In this document: piece by piece, positions 1 to 8,480 of the stretch
Numbering within the stretch: position 1 is the stretch's first letter
How the letters are laid out: each line of letters begins with the position of its first letter
Assembly (NCBI RefSeq): GCF_001544495.1
Contig: NZ_FCNZ02000007.1
Span: 124,001 to 188,000 of the forward strand
DNA length: 64,000 nucleotides
Source: Caballeronia telluris
GTDB taxonomy: Bacteria > Pseudomonadota > Gammaproteobacteria > Burkholderiales > Burkholderiaceae
Direction: 5' to 3'
Position numbers and translations under genes: made by a program
The notes under the pieces: model-generated
What the model was told of the DNA's origin: nothing
Database searches by the model: none
What the model saw: the letters and a program-made list of their open reading frames with translations, nothing else

Positions 1-26
1 TTTTTAATCGACTGAAGGTGTCACGA

Positions 27-548
27 ATGAAAAAAACACTCGCTGCATTGGCGGCAACGCTCGCGATGAGCGCGGCCTTCGCCCAGTCCTCGGCACCCGC
101 TGCGGCATCGGCCCCTGGCGCCACGGTTGCGACGGCGGCATCGGCGCCCGCCGCGACCCACCGCGAGGCGCGCGTCGAGGATCGCATCAACGAACTGCAC
201 TCGGCGCTCAAGATCACGCCGCAGCAGGAAGATCAATGGTCGAAGTTCGCCGACATCATGCGCGAGAACGCGCACACGATGGGCGAGCTGTATCGTCAGC
301 GTGTCGCGCAGCGCAATACGATGTCCGCGCTCGACGACATGAAGCAATACCAGCAGATCACGCAGGCGAACGCGGAGGGCACGAAGCGCCTCGTCGATGC
401 ATTCGAGCCGCTTTACGCGAGCCTTTCGCCCGAGCAGAAGAAGCTCGCCGATACCAACTTCCGTGAAGGCGGGCGCGAGCACGGGCATCGCCGGCATCGC
501 GCGCCGCGTGCCGCCGCGCCGGAAGGCGCGTCCGTCACGAAGCCGTGA
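27..548 (+). CDS. Spy/CpxP-like periplasmic protein (LTXXQ family)
   Basis: Predicted exported protein of 173 residues. A Lys-Lys followed by a hydrophobic Ala/Leu stretch and an AFA-Q cleavage site at about residue 20 forms a signal peptide. The mature part is Ala/Pro-rich and then becomes a charged helical domain with two LTXXQ-like motifs, ITPQQ and LSPEQ, spaced as in the CpxP/Spy family of periplasmic chaperones and stress modulators. The C-terminus is rich in His, Arg and Ala. The ATG at 27 is preferred over the in-frame GTG at 18 because GAAGG sits at normal Shine-Dalgarno distance from the ATG. A strong terminator follows. The precise role (folding aid or Cpx-type feedback) is inferred from the family. 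Confidence 0.75.
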   Translation: MKKTLAALAATLAMSAAFAQSSAPAAASAPGATVATAASAPAATHREARVEDRINELHSALKITPQQEDQWSKFADIMRENAHTMGELYRQRVAQRNTMSALDDMKQYQQITQANAEGTKRLVDAFEPLYASLSPEQKKLADTNFREGGREHGHRRHRAPRAAAPEGASVTKP

Positions 549-569
549 CGTAACTTTCGGCCAGCCTGC

Positions 570-606
570 AAAACGCCCGCATCGTCCGATGCGGGCGTTT
601 TGTTTT
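570..606 (+). terminator. Rho-independent terminator
   Basis: A perfect stem (AAAACGCCCGCATCG paired with its complement across a 2-base loop) ends in TTTTGTTTT. It lies 20 bases after the stop of the Spy-like gene and separates it from the PGDYG gene. Confidence 0.85.
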
Positions 607-685
607 GCGTCTTTTGCGCGGTCGCGTGCAAAATGAGCCGATAGCCGTTACGATCGCGAACCCCGATTTCCTCCAACGATCCGCC

Positions 686-1117
686 ATGAACGTCCTCACC
701 CAGCTCGATCTCAGCACCGACCCCGCGGCGACTCGCGTCGTGAAAGATGAAGCCGTCGCCGTCGAGTTCGCGGCGGCCACGGGCGAACTGATGAGTCTCG
801 AAGGTCCGAACCGCTACCAGCCCGGCGACGCGCTCATTACCGGCGCGACCGGCGAGCGCTGGGTTGTCTCGCGCGAGCGCTTCGACGCGAAGTACGTGCC
901 CGAGGAAAACGTCGCTCACGGTGAGCCGGGCACCTACCGCAATCGCCCGGTGGTCGTGCTCGCGAAGCAGATGCACGACGCCTTCACGATCGCCCGCTCG
1001 GAAGCCGGCGACGTACTCGCGGGCGCCGCCGGCGACTGGGTCATGCAGTACGCGCCTGGCGACTACGGCGTCGTGAAGGCCGCGCGCTTCGCGAAGGTCT
1101 ACAGGCGCGCGCACTGA
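686..1117 (+). CDS. PGDYG-motif protein of unknown function
   Basis: Predicted soluble protein of 143 residues. The C-terminal third carries the sequence APGDYGVV, the hallmark of the PGDYG family, whose biochemical role is not known. The ATG at 686 begins the conserved-looking region. An upstream in-frame start at 605 would overlap the T-tract of the preceding terminator and is less likely. There is no signal peptide or membrane segment. The gene stands alone between a terminator and convergent minus-strand genes. Confidence 0.7.
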   Translation: MNVLTQLDLSTDPAATRVVKDEAVAVEFAAATGELMSLEGPNRYQPGDALITGATGERWVVSRERFDAKYVPEENVAHGEPGTYRNRPVVVLAKQMHDAFTIARSEAGDVLAGAAGDWVMQYAPGDYGVVKAARFAKVYRRAH

Positions 1118-1128
1118 CACGGCACGCG

Positions 1129-1494
1129 TTACGCGAAGTCCTCGCCCATTTCTATCTCGACCGTGCGCGGCACGGTCTCCTTGTTCGCATACGCTTCCTC
1201 CAGCGAGCCGAGCGTCGCTTCCACATAGGCGCGCAGCACCGCATAGCTCCTCGCGTGCATGCGCACCGGCAGCGCCCGATAGCGCGCGAGCACGGCCGGA
1301 TCGAAACGCACGTCGATCGTGATGCGGCGCGCGCTCGATCCGAAACGCATCGCGATGTAGTGAATGACGAGCAAGGTCCGGCCTTCGTCGTCGATGCGTT
1401 CGGCGAACTGCGTCTGCTCGGGAAAGAGATCGGTGATTACGTGCGCGAGCATGTCGATGTCGGCGCTCGGACAGTCGTATTGATAGTCGTCCAT
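1129..1494 (-). CDS. Conserved small protein, unknown function (possibly DUF3022)
   Basis: Predicted soluble protein of 121 residues starting MDDYQYD, acidic at both ends. It has a central beta-rich stretch (LLVIHYIAMRFG, ITIDVRFD) and a helical C-terminal half. It starts 2 bases after the stop of the YhfC-like gene, so the two are probably co-translated, and it is the last gene of the ptxS-yhfC run. I do not recognise it firmly. The length and style resemble the Burkholderia-restricted DUF3022 family, but that is only a guess. The longer open frame to 2514 is antisense to neighbouring genes and was not used. Confidence 0.6.
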   Translation of the reverse strand: MDDYQYDCPSADIDMLAHVITDLFPEQTQFAERIDDEGRTLLVIHYIAMRFGSSARRITIDVRFDPAVLARYRALPVRMHARSYAVLRAYVEATLGSLEEAYANKETVPRTVEIEMGEDFA

Positions 1495-1496
1495 GT

Positions 1497-2309
1497 TCAG
1501 TGCTTCGAAGGTGAAGTGGCGTCCGGCCGCCCGGCCCCCGCGCGGAAATAGCGGATCAGCGCGCGCACGACGAACAGCGCGAGAACCAGATAGACGGCAT
1601 CGGCGGCGAGAAGCGGAATCACGCGCGCCTGAAAGAGCGCAGCCGGCAGCCCGATCAGCGCATGCGTGACGATCAGGAACGGCAGCGCGGGGCGAAACCG
1701 TTCGCGCAGCAACTGCCACATGAGCACGGAGAATCCGAGCTGGAACACGAAGGCCGCCGCGCGCTCGACGACGAACAGCACCGCGTACTGCGGCGACAAC
1801 GTCCCGAGCACCATATGCAGCCGCAGCAGCGCGTCGGGCGGCACGCTCGTGAAATGCTCGTCGAGCTGATTGCGGTTCGCCAGCAGCGCATAGACGATCC
1901 ACTGCACCTGCACGAACACGCCGACGAGCCACGCCTCCGCCCCGCCATGCCCGATGCCGTAGCCGAGGGACGTGCCGGCGCGATGGAGTGTCGACGGCTC
2001 GCGACGGATCAGCCATTTCATCGCGAGAAAGCGCCCCACTTCCTCGCAGACACCTGCCGCCAGCGCGCCGTATGCGACGAACACGGCCGGGTTCGCGAGC
2101 CATCCGACGAGCGTCGCATTGCCGAGCACGAAGCCGTGCAGCGCGCGCTCGACGATCATCGAAAAGAACGCGAACACCGCGATGCCGAGAATCACTTCGC
2201 GCCGCTCGAAAAGAAAGCGCGGCCGCAGCCGCCGATACAGCACGACCGGCAACGCGGCGATGAGAAGCGTGGCGATCGTGAGACTTGCGAGCGTCGATAC
2301 ACTGACCAT
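1497..2309 (-). CDS. YhfC-family polytopic membrane protein (putative intramembrane metalloprotease)
   Basis: Predicted inner-membrane protein of 270 residues with about seven hydrophobic helices. Conserved-looking polar motifs lie inside the membrane segments: CEEVGR near residue 88, GYGIGHGGAEA near 115 and ERAAAFVFQLG near 180. Glu-Glu and His pairs of this kind are found in the YhfC family, which is grouped with CPBP-like intramembrane metalloproteases. The natural substrate is unknown. The ATG abuts the ptxS stop codon with no gap and its AGGA ribosome site lies in the end of ptxS, so the two are translationally linked. Whether it belongs to 2-ketogluconate metabolism is not shown. Confidence 0.7.
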   Translation of the reverse strand: MVSVSTLASLTIATLLIAALPVVLYRRLRPRFLFERREVILGIAVFAFFSMIVERALHGFVLGNATLVGWLANPAVFVAYGALAAGVCEEVGRFLAMKWLIRREPSTLHRAGTSLGYGIGHGGAEAWLVGVFVQVQWIVYALLANRNQLDEHFTSVPPDALLRLHMVLGTLSPQYAVLFVVERAAAFVFQLGFSVLMWQLLRERFRPALPFLIVTHALIGLPAALFQARVIPLLAADAVYLVLALFVVRALIRYFRAGAGRPDATSPSKH

Positions 2310-3392
2310 TCAGGTTCCTGGAGATAGTTTGCGCCGCGTCGACGAGCGCACGACGAGTTCGCCCGGCAGCAGGCATTCGCGCGCCGGCATGCGAGCGCCT
2401 TCGGGCCCGCGTTCGAGCCCGCGTTCGAGCCTCTCGTGCAGGAACTCGACCGCGCGCCGCCCGATGTCGTAGGTCGGCTGACGCACGGTCGTCATGCCGG
2501 CGAGTTCGGCCCATTCGGAGTCGTCGATCGACATCAGCGCGACGCGTTGCTGCCAGTCCACGCCGTAGCGTTCCTTCAGATGCAGCGCGACGCGCAACGC
2601 AACCGGCGCGTTGGCCGCGAATAATGCCACGCGTTGCAGGTTCGCGCCGGCGTCGCGCAGATGCGCGTCGATCGCGGCGAGCGCGGGCGCGGCATCGGCG
2701 AGGTCGAGCACGATGGTCGATCCTGTCGCTCCGAGCGCGCCGATCGTGTCACGAAACGCCGCTTCGCGCGCGCGCCGCGAACTCACGCGCTTGAACGGCT
2801 GCACGATGAAAACGACGTCGTCGAAACCCTCGTCGACGAGATGACGCGTCGCGAGCGCGACGGCCTTCGGGTTGTCGAGCCCGACCATGTCGGTGACGAA
2901 GCCCTCCACCGAGCGGTCGACGAGCACGACCGGAATGCCGCCGAGCGAGAACGTCTGCAGCAGTTCTTCCTTCACCCCGAGCGCGTTCACGATGACGCCT
3001 TCCACGCGGTACGTCGTGAGCAATTGCAGATAGCGGCGCTCCATGTCGACTTCGTTGGCCGCGTGACAGATGAGCGGCATCAGCCCGAGCGCATGACACG
3101 CCGCTTCGACGCCCTGCAGCACTTCGACCGAATACGGATTGGTGAGGTCGGCGAGCAGCATGCCGACGAGCCGGTTGCGTCCGCGCTTGAGTCCCCGCGC
3201 CATCTGATTGGGCCGGTAGTCGAGCTTGGCGATCGCCGCTTCGATGCGCTCGCGCAATTCGGGCGACAGCACGCTCGTCTCGCCGTTCAGATAGCGCGAG
3301 ATGCTGGTCTTGCCGGTGCCCGCCGCGCGCGCGACGTCGGTGATCGTCGCGCGGCGGGCGGCGCTCGTCATCGGATGCTGTTCTTCTTGCAT
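2310..3392 (-). CDS. ptxS: LacI-family regulator of 2-ketogluconate use, PtxS
   Basis: LacI/GalR-type repressor of 360 residues. An N-terminal helix-turn-helix (ATITDVARAAGTGKTSISRY) and hinge (YRPNQMARGL) precede a periplasmic-binding-protein-like effector domain. The gene sits directly downstream of kguD, as in pseudomonad ptxS-kgu loci. The palindrome TGGAACCGGTTCCA before kguE closely matches the published Pseudomonas PtxS operator type (TGAAACCGGTTTCA), supporting PtxS as the name. In the known system 2-ketogluconate relieves repression. The ATG at 3392 is used. An in-frame GTG lies at 3404, and the ATG at 3371, nearest the DNA-binding helix, is also possible. It is followed without a gap by the YhfC-like gene. 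Confidence 0.82.
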   Translation of the reverse strand: MQEEQHPMTSAARRATITDVARAAGTGKTSISRYLNGETSVLSPELRERIEAAIAKLDYRPNQMARGLKRGRNRLVGMLLADLTNPYSVEVLQGVEAACHALGLMPLICHAANEVDMERRYLQLLTTYRVEGVIVNALGVKEELLQTFSLGGIPVVLVDRSVEGFVTDMVGLDNPKAVALATRHLVDEGFDDVVFIVQPFKRVSSRRAREAAFRDTIGALGATGSTIVLDLADAAPALAAIDAHLRDAGANLQRVALFAANAPVALRVALHLKERYGVDWQQRVALMSIDDSEWAELAGMTTVRQPTYDIGRRAVEFLHERLERGLERGPEGARMPARECLLPGELVVRSSTRRKLSPGT

Positions 3393-3433
3393 GTGGCTTC
3401 TCACCGGCCTCGCCGGGCAACGGGGCGCCCGAA

Positions 3434-3462
3434 GGCAAAAAAGCGCGCCGCGGCGCGCTCTG
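3434..3462 (-). terminator. Rho-independent terminator after kguD
   Basis: A GC-only stem (GCGCGCCG/CGGCGCGC) is followed, on the minus strand, by six T residues. It lies between the kguD stop and the ptxS start, so ptxS probably also has its own transcript. Confidence 0.7.
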
Positions 3463-3518
3463 GTCTTGTCGACGACCGGGCAATGGCATCTTAACGCACG
3501 CCCTGCCCGTCGCTTCGT

Positions 3519-4502
3519 TCAGCGCCCGAGCACCTGTGGATTCACGATATTCACGTCGAGCGTGCCTTGCAGTGCGCCGATCAGGTTTTCCGCCGCATTG
3601 CGGCTCATTGCATGACGGGTCTCGTGCGTGGCCGACCCGATGTGCGGCAACGCGACGACGTTCTTCATCGCGAGGAGCGGCGAATCGGCGGGGAGCGGTT
3701 CCTTTTCGAAGACATCGAGACCCGCGCCGAGGATCGTCCCGTTCTTGAGCGCTTCGATGAGCGCGGGTTCGTCGACCGTCGGTCCGCGCGATGCGTTGAT
3801 GAGGATCGCGGTCTTCTTCATCGCCCGCAGTTGCGCGGCGCCGATCATGCCGCGCGTCGCTTCGGTGAGCGGCACTTGCAGGCACACGAAGTCCGATTTC
3901 GCGAGCAGTTCGTCGAGTTCGACGCGCTTCGCGCCGTAGTCGTTTTCCGCCTGCGCGTTGGGGTGCCGGTTGGTGTAGAGCACGTTCATCCGGAAGCCGA
4001 GCGCCGCGCGCCGCGCGACCGCCCCGCCGATGCGTCCGAGCCCGACGATGCCGAGCGTCTTGCCCTGCACGTCGACGCCGAAGCACGCTTCGCCGATGCT
4101 CGATTGCCAGTTGCCGGCTTTCACCCACTCCGCGAGCTCGACGACGCGGCGTGCGGTGGCGAGGATCAGCGCGAAGACGGTATCGGCGGTGGATTCGGTG
4201 AGCACATCGGGCGTGTGGGTCAGGAGGATGCCGCGGCGCGTGAGGTCATCGACGTCGAAGTTGTCGTAGCCGACGGAGATGGTCGAGAGGACCTTCAGGC
4301 GTTGCGCGCCTTCGAGCATGTCGGGGGTGATTTTTATGCTTGCGCCGATTGCACCGTCGGCCGCTTTTAGCGCTGCTGTCAGCGCTTCGTGGTTCGTCGG
4401 GTCGATCGTCTTCACCTCCGCGTGCGCGCTCAGGTAGGACATCACGTCGTCCGGCAACGTCTTGTAGGCTACGATTTTTTTCTTCGCTTGTTCGGATGGC
4501 AT
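3519..4502 (-). CDS. kguD: 2-ketogluconate 6-phosphate reductase / 2-hydroxyacid dehydrogenase
   Basis: D-isomer-specific 2-hydroxyacid dehydrogenase of 327 residues, cytosolic. The Rossmann motif [12 protein letters not shown] lies at about residues 154-165. The family catalytic Arg ([11 protein letters not shown]), Glu (DVFEKEPLP) and His ([12 protein letters not shown]) are all visible. In the kgu context it would reduce 2-keto-6-phosphogluconate to 6-phosphogluconate, which enters the Entner-Doudoroff or pentose phosphate route. The start at 4502 (MPSEQAK) begins the conserved part. The open frame extends upstream only through a dispersed repeat, so the longer version was rejected. The gene is separated from kguT by a 730-bp repeat-filled gap, which is unusual for this operon. 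Confidence 0.85.
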   Translation of the reverse strand: MPSEQAKKKIVAYKTLPDDVMSYLSAHAEVKTIDPTNHEALTAALKAADGAIGASIKITPDMLEGAQRLKVLSTISVGYDNFDVDDLTRRGILLTHTPDVLTESTADTVFALILATARRVVELAEWVKAGNWQSSIGEACFGVDVQGKTLGIVGLGRIGGAVARRAALGFRMNVLYTNRHPNAQAENDYGAKRVELDELLAKSDFVCLQVPLTEATRGMIGAAQLRAMKKTAILINASRGPTVDEPALIEALKNGTILGAGLDVFEKEPLPADSPLLAMKNVVALPHIGSATHETRHAMSRNAAENLIGALQGTLDVNIVNPQVLGR

Positions 4503-4567
4503 GGGGGGTTCTCGCTCGCGCTTGGGGTGGGGATTTTTCAACACCGTTTGATGTTTTCTGCGCCTCG

Positions 4568-5187
4568 ATGGAACTTGCTTTCTTAGCGGTCTATTAGCAC
4601 TGCCCCTGTCCGGGGCGGGACTTACTTTCTTTGCTGCTGCAAAGAAAGTAAGCAAAGAAAGCAGCTTTCCTAGGCAGCAGTCTTGAGGCGCCAACGCACC
4701 GGCAGTACTGAGTGGACATACCGCCTAAGTGTCGCCCTCAAACATCTCCAAGCGCTTGGTGCGATTAACCATTGTGTCCTCGCACAGCCAACTACTCGGT
4801 AAGGCATTCATCCATCCGTCCGCGCTTCGCGGACGACAGGCATAAACGAAAACCACCGGTGCGCAATCTCAACCGCAACCGCAACCGCGAATATCAACCA
4901 CGCGACCAATGCACCGGACGTCTGAGCGAAGCGAAGACGGATGAATGACTGCTGTACCGTTTCGTTCGCTATGCGAAGACACAGTGGTTAATCGCACCAA
5001 GCCCTTTGGTCTTTCGAGGGCGACACTTAGGCGGTATGTCCACTCGGTACTTCAATCGCGTTGACGTGCTGTGACTACTGCCTGAAAAAGCTGCTTTCTT
5101 TGCTTACTTTCTTTGCAGCAGCAAAGAAAGTAAGTCCCGCCCCGGACAGGGGCAGTGCTAATAGACCGCTAAGAAAGCAAGTTCCAT
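4568..5187. repeat. Large inverted repeat (~620 bp) between kguT and kguD
   Basis: The outer 101 bases of each arm (4568-4668 and 5087-5187) are perfect reverse complements. Inward of this the arms stay clearly related but diverged (about 4704-4835 versus 4920-5060, sharing GTGGACATACCGCCTAAGTG and TTGGTGCGATTAACCA). The centre (about 4840-4915) is unpaired and holds short ACCGCA repeats. Each outer arm contains its own 14-bp stem, CTTACTTTCTTTGC with a TGCT loop. I recall this hairpin as a dispersed intergenic repeat in Paraburkholderia/Caballeronia. No transposase gene or credible ORF lies inside. The remaining bases of the 4503-5235 gap hold nothing else I can identify. Confidence 0.9.
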
Positions 5188-5235
5188 AGAAGCCCAGAAA
5201 CATCAAGCGGCGTTCAACAACACGCCAGTCGGCCA

Positions 5236-6519
5236 CTAATGTGCAAGCTTCGCAGACCCCGAAGCAGCAGCTTGAGGCCGCACGGCCAGCGTCAGGACCA
5301 CAGCAGCAACGAGCGCCGCGCTCATGAACACATACGAGGCCCCGGGCGACCCGGTCGCGCCATTGAGATACCCGACGACATACGATCCGACGAACGACCC
5401 GAGCGCCCCCATGCTGTTGATCAGCGCCATCGCGCCGCCAGCGACGTTCTTCGGCAGCAACTCCGGCACGATCGCAAAGAAAGGCCCATACGGCGCATAC
5501 ATGGCCGCGCCAGCGATCACGAGCAACGCATACGATGCCCAGAAATGCGTCGAGCCGAGCAGATACGATCCGGCAAACGCAAGCGCGCCAATCAAAAGGA
5601 ACGGCCACACGAACGCCTTGCGCGCGTTCAGCTTGTCCGAAGCCCACGACGCCGCGATCATCGCGATGGTCGCCGCCAGGTACGGCATCGCGGAAAGCCA
5701 GCCCGTCTCGATCATGCCGAAGCTCGAAGCGTTCTTCAGAATCGAAGGCAGCCACAGCACGAAACCATATACGCCGATGCTCCAGCAGAAATACTGCGCG
5801 CACAGCTTGATCACCGCCGGCGAACGAAACGCCTCGCCATAGTTCTTCACCGGCTTGATCGCGGCCTGCTCGGCGCGTAGCGTCGCATCGAGGTCGGACT
5901 TTTCCTGCGCGCTCAGCCACTTCGCCTGCGCGGGCTTGTCCTGCACGATGAACCACCAGATCACCGCCCACACCACGGCCGGCAACCCTTCCGCGATGAA
6001 CATGTTGCGCCAGCCGAAGGAATTCACCAGATACCCCGATACGACCGACATCCACAACACCGTCACCGGATTGCCGAGAATCAGGAACGTGTTGGCGCGC
6101 GAACGCTCGGACTTCGTGAACCAGTTCGAGATGAAGACGAGCATCGCCGGCATCACGGCCGCCTCGACGACCCCGAGCACGAAACGGATCGCCATCAGCG
6201 ATGGAATGTTGCTCACCATGCCCGTGAGCGCGGCGCATCCGCCCCACAGGATCAGGCTCACGAATACCAGCTTCTTCACGCTGCGCCGTTCGGCGTAGAT
6301 CGCGCCCGGAATCTGGAAGAAGAAGTAGCCGAGGAAAAAGAGCGCGCCGATCAGCGACGACAACCCCTTGCTGATGCCGAGGTCGTGATTGATGCCGGCC
6401 GCCGCGGCAAAGCCATAGTTCGCGCGGTCGAGATACGCGAGGCTGTAGGTAATGAAGACGATCGGCATGATCGCCCACCAGCGGCGCACGGCGAGTTTCG
6501 GGGGTGTCGTGGTTTGCAT
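5236..6519 (-). CDS. kguT: 2-ketogluconate transporter (MFS, anion:cation symporter type)
   Basis: Major facilitator superfamily permease of 427 residues with 12 predicted membrane helices. TM1 begins WWAIMPIVFITYSLAYLDRAN, with the family D-R-A-N signature, and a basic loop (ERRSVKKL) follows TM2-3. It resembles the anion:cation symporter group that includes hexuronate, glucarate and 2-ketogluconate carriers. Its place directly after kguE and kguK makes proton-coupled 2-ketogluconate uptake the best call. A good GGAGAG ribosome site precedes the ATG. Gap to kguK is 34 bases. The stop lies 48 bases from the right arm of the inverted repeat. Confidence 0.85.
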   Translation of the reverse strand: MQTTTPPKLAVRRWWAIMPIVFITYSLAYLDRANYGFAAAAGINHDLGISKGLSSLIGALFFLGYFFFQIPGAIYAERRSVKKLVFVSLILWGGCAALTGMVSNIPSLMAIRFVLGVVEAAVMPAMLVFISNWFTKSERSRANTFLILGNPVTVLWMSVVSGYLVNSFGWRNMFIAEGLPAVVWAVIWWFIVQDKPAQAKWLSAQEKSDLDATLRAEQAAIKPVKNYGEAFRSPAVIKLCAQYFCWSIGVYGFVLWLPSILKNASSFGMIETGWLSAMPYLAATIAMIAASWASDKLNARKAFVWPFLLIGALAFAGSYLLGSTHFWASYALLVIAGAAMYAPYGPFFAIVPELLPKNVAGGAMALINSMGALGSFVGSYVVGYLNGATGSPGASYVFMSAALVAAVVLTLAVRPQAAASGSAKLAH

Positions 6520-6553
6520 CGTGTCTCTCCAGTTTCCGTTCGAGTCGGATCGG

Positions 6554-7558
6554 TCAGGCCAGGTTGAGTGCGGCTCGTGCCGTCTTCTCGATGGATGTCT
6601 CAGTTTCTTCCAGCGTGTCCAGTTCGGCGCGCGTGGGCAGTCCTTCGCTGTCGCCGATCACCTGGATCGCCAGCGCGCCGATCCGGTTGCCGCGCAGAAG
6701 CGCATGACGGATGTCGCGTCCTTCGAGCAGCGCGCTCACCACGCCGACCGCGAAGCCGTCGCCGGCGCCGACCGTATCGACGACCTTCGCGACCGGAACC
6801 GCCGGCACGATGCCCGCATCGCCATCGGCGGTGCGGAAATACGCCCCGTCCGCGCCGAGCTTCACGATCACGCCCTTCGCGCCCTGATCGAGGTAAAAGC
6901 GCGCGATGTCCTCAGGCTTCGTGTGCCCCGTGAGTGTCAGTCCTTCGGTGACGCCCGGCAACACCCAGTCGGCGAGGGCGGCGAGTGCGTTGAGCGACTC
7001 CGCCATCGCCTCGCGCGACGGCCAGAGCGTCGGGCGCAGGTTCGGATCGAAGGAAATCGTCTTGCCGGCTGCGCGCATTTCGCGTGCCATGTGAAACGCG
7101 AGTTCGTGCGAGCTTGCGGAAATGGCGGGCGCGACGCCCGTCAGGTGCAGGTGGCGCGCGGCGGTCACGTACTCGGCGACGTAATCGGCGACCGACAAAT
7201 GGCTCGCCGCCGAGCCCTTGCGGAAATATTCGACCGCGGGATCGCTGCCGTCGTCGTTCTTCGATTTCAGCTGAAAGCCCGTCGGATAACGCTCGTCGAC
7301 GGTCACGCAGCGCGCGTCGATGCCTTCGGCGGCCAGCACGTCGAGCACGTAGCGGCCGAACGAATCGCGCCCCACGCGGCTCATCCAGCCGACCTTGAAG
7401 CCGAGCCGCGACAGGCCGATCGCGACGTTCAGGTCCGCCCCCGCGACGCGCTTCGTGAACTGGCCGACTTTCGCGAGGTCGCCGGTCTCGGCGGCCACGA
7501 ACATCGTCATCGCTTCGCCGTAGGTCACGACGTCGAGCGCCTCGGGTTTTGCCTGCAT
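6554..7558 (-). CDS. kguK: 2-ketogluconate kinase (PfkB family)
   Basis: Ribokinase/PfkB-type sugar kinase of 334 residues. The N-terminal substrate region (GEAMTMFVAAETGDL, GADLNVAIGLSRLG) and the C-terminal PfkB signature DTVGAGDGFAVG, with its catalytic Asp, are intact. In the kgu pathway it phosphorylates 2-ketogluconate at position 6 using ATP. The start at 7558 follows a GGAGAC ribosome site; the longer frame to 7675 overlaps kguE and was rejected. It is 28 bases downstream of kguE. 2-Dehydro-3-deoxygluconate kinase is a possible alternative from sequence alone, but the operon favours KguK. Confidence 0.85.
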   Translation of the reverse strand: MQAKPEALDVVTYGEAMTMFVAAETGDLAKVGQFTKRVAGADLNVAIGLSRLGFKVGWMSRVGRDSFGRYVLDVLAAEGIDARCVTVDERYPTGFQLKSKNDDGSDPAVEYFRKGSAASHLSVADYVAEYVTAARHLHLTGVAPAISASSHELAFHMAREMRAAGKTISFDPNLRPTLWPSREAMAESLNALAALADWVLPGVTEGLTLTGHTKPEDIARFYLDQGAKGVIVKLGADGAYFRTADGDAGIVPAVPVAKVVDTVGAGDGFAVGVVSALLEGRDIRHALLRGNRIGALAIQVIGDSEGLPTRAELDTLEETETSIEKTARAALNLA

Positions 7559-7586
7559 GGTTTGTCTCCAGGGATCGATGTTTCGG

Positions 7587-8408
7587 TCACGCGGCGGCGA
7601 GCCACGCGACTTTCGCGGACGCGTCGGCTTCGGGCGCGGCGGCGTCGAACGGGAATTCGATGCCGCGCGGTACATCGCGCGGCAGCAGTTTCAGCAGATG
7701 CGCGAACAGCACGTCGCGGGCGCCCGGCGCGACCGCGAAGCGCCGCGCGCCCTCGCCCGTCACGGCCTTGCAGTGCACGTAGCTCACGTGCGGCGCGAGG
7801 CGCCGCGCGGCTTCGGCCGGATTCTCGCCCGCCCACAGCCAGTTGCCGGTGTCGAAGGTCATCGAGAGCGTGCGCGAGTCCTTCGGCAGCGCGTCGAACA
7901 GCGCGGAAAAGGCGCCGATCGTGCCACCCGCCTTCAACTGGCCGTTTTCCACCACGACGCGCGCCCGCGAATCCGCTATCGCTGACAGCGCGCGATCGAG
8001 CGTGGCGGCATCGGTCGCGGTGCCGTGTTCCGTGCCGCCCAGTTGCAGCTTCACGATACGCGCGCCGAGCGCCGCGGCTTCGTCGATGGCGGGTTTCAGC
8101 GCGGCCAGATCGAGCGAGCCGTCGGCCGCGAAAAGCGTCGCGGGCGTCGAATAAACCGCCCACAGGCCGAGCGCGGCGATCTGCTCGCCGAGGCGCCGCA
8201 ACGCGTCGGGCGTGGCGTCGGCGTAGCGCGCGAAAAGTTCGCGGCGCACTTCGAATCCGCTCGCGCCCGCGCGCGCCGCCACGGCCGCCCATACCGCGTG
8301 GCCGTCGCGCCGGATGGCATCGGCGCCGAACGCGCTGGCGACGATCACCACTTCGGCTTGTTGGTCGGATTGAAGCTCACTCACGGAAATCTCACTCGAT
8401 TCGCGCAT
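7587..8408 (-). CDS. kguE: Sugar phosphate isomerase/epimerase family protein KguE
   Basis: TIM-barrel protein of 273 residues of the xylose-isomerase-like AP-endonuclease-2 superfamily. Candidate metal and substrate ligands are visible in VVVENGQLKAGG, MTFDTGNWLW, YVHCKAV and IEFPFD. KguE is the first gene of kgu operons. Its exact reaction on 2-ketogluconate or its phosphate is not settled in the literature I know. The ATG at 8408 lies only about 10 bases from the PtxS-type palindrome and has a poor ribosome site. An in-frame GTG at 8384, preceded by GTGAGA, is a reasonable alternative start. Confidence 0.78.
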   Translation of the reverse strand: MRESSEISVSELQSDQQAEVVIVASAFGADAIRRDGHAVWAAVAARAGASGFEVRRELFARYADATPDALRRLGEQIAALGLWAVYSTPATLFAADGSLDLAALKPAIDEAAALGARIVKLQLGGTEHGTATDAATLDRALSAIADSRARVVVENGQLKAGGTIGAFSALFDALPKDSRTLSMTFDTGNWLWAGENPAEAARRLAPHVSYVHCKAVTGEGARRFAVAPGARDVLFAHLLKLLPRDVPRGIEFPFDAAAPEADASAKVAWLAAA

Positions 8409-8418
8409 CTGGAACCAA

Positions 8419-8432
8419 TGGAACCGGTTCCA
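8419..8432. promoter_or_regulatory. PtxS operator upstream of kguE
   Basis: Perfect 14-bp palindrome TGGAACCGGTTCCA, differing symmetrically at one position per half from the Pseudomonas PtxS box TGAAACCGGTTTCA. An additional half-site (TGGAACCA) abuts it on the kguE side. It lies 10 bases upstream of the annotated kguE ATG, where a bound LacI-type repressor could block transcription. No second copy was found between kguD and ptxS. Confidence 0.8.
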
Positions 8433-8480
8433 TCCACAGGTTTTAAAAAAGACGCCAAGGCGTCCGTCTCGAAACGAATG

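Noticed and set aside
4503..4694. N-terminal extension of kguD through the repeat
   Set aside because: The added residues come from the dispersed repeat ([11 protein letters not shown]), which also appears antisense to the end of kguT. The ATG at 4502 starts the conserved enzyme.
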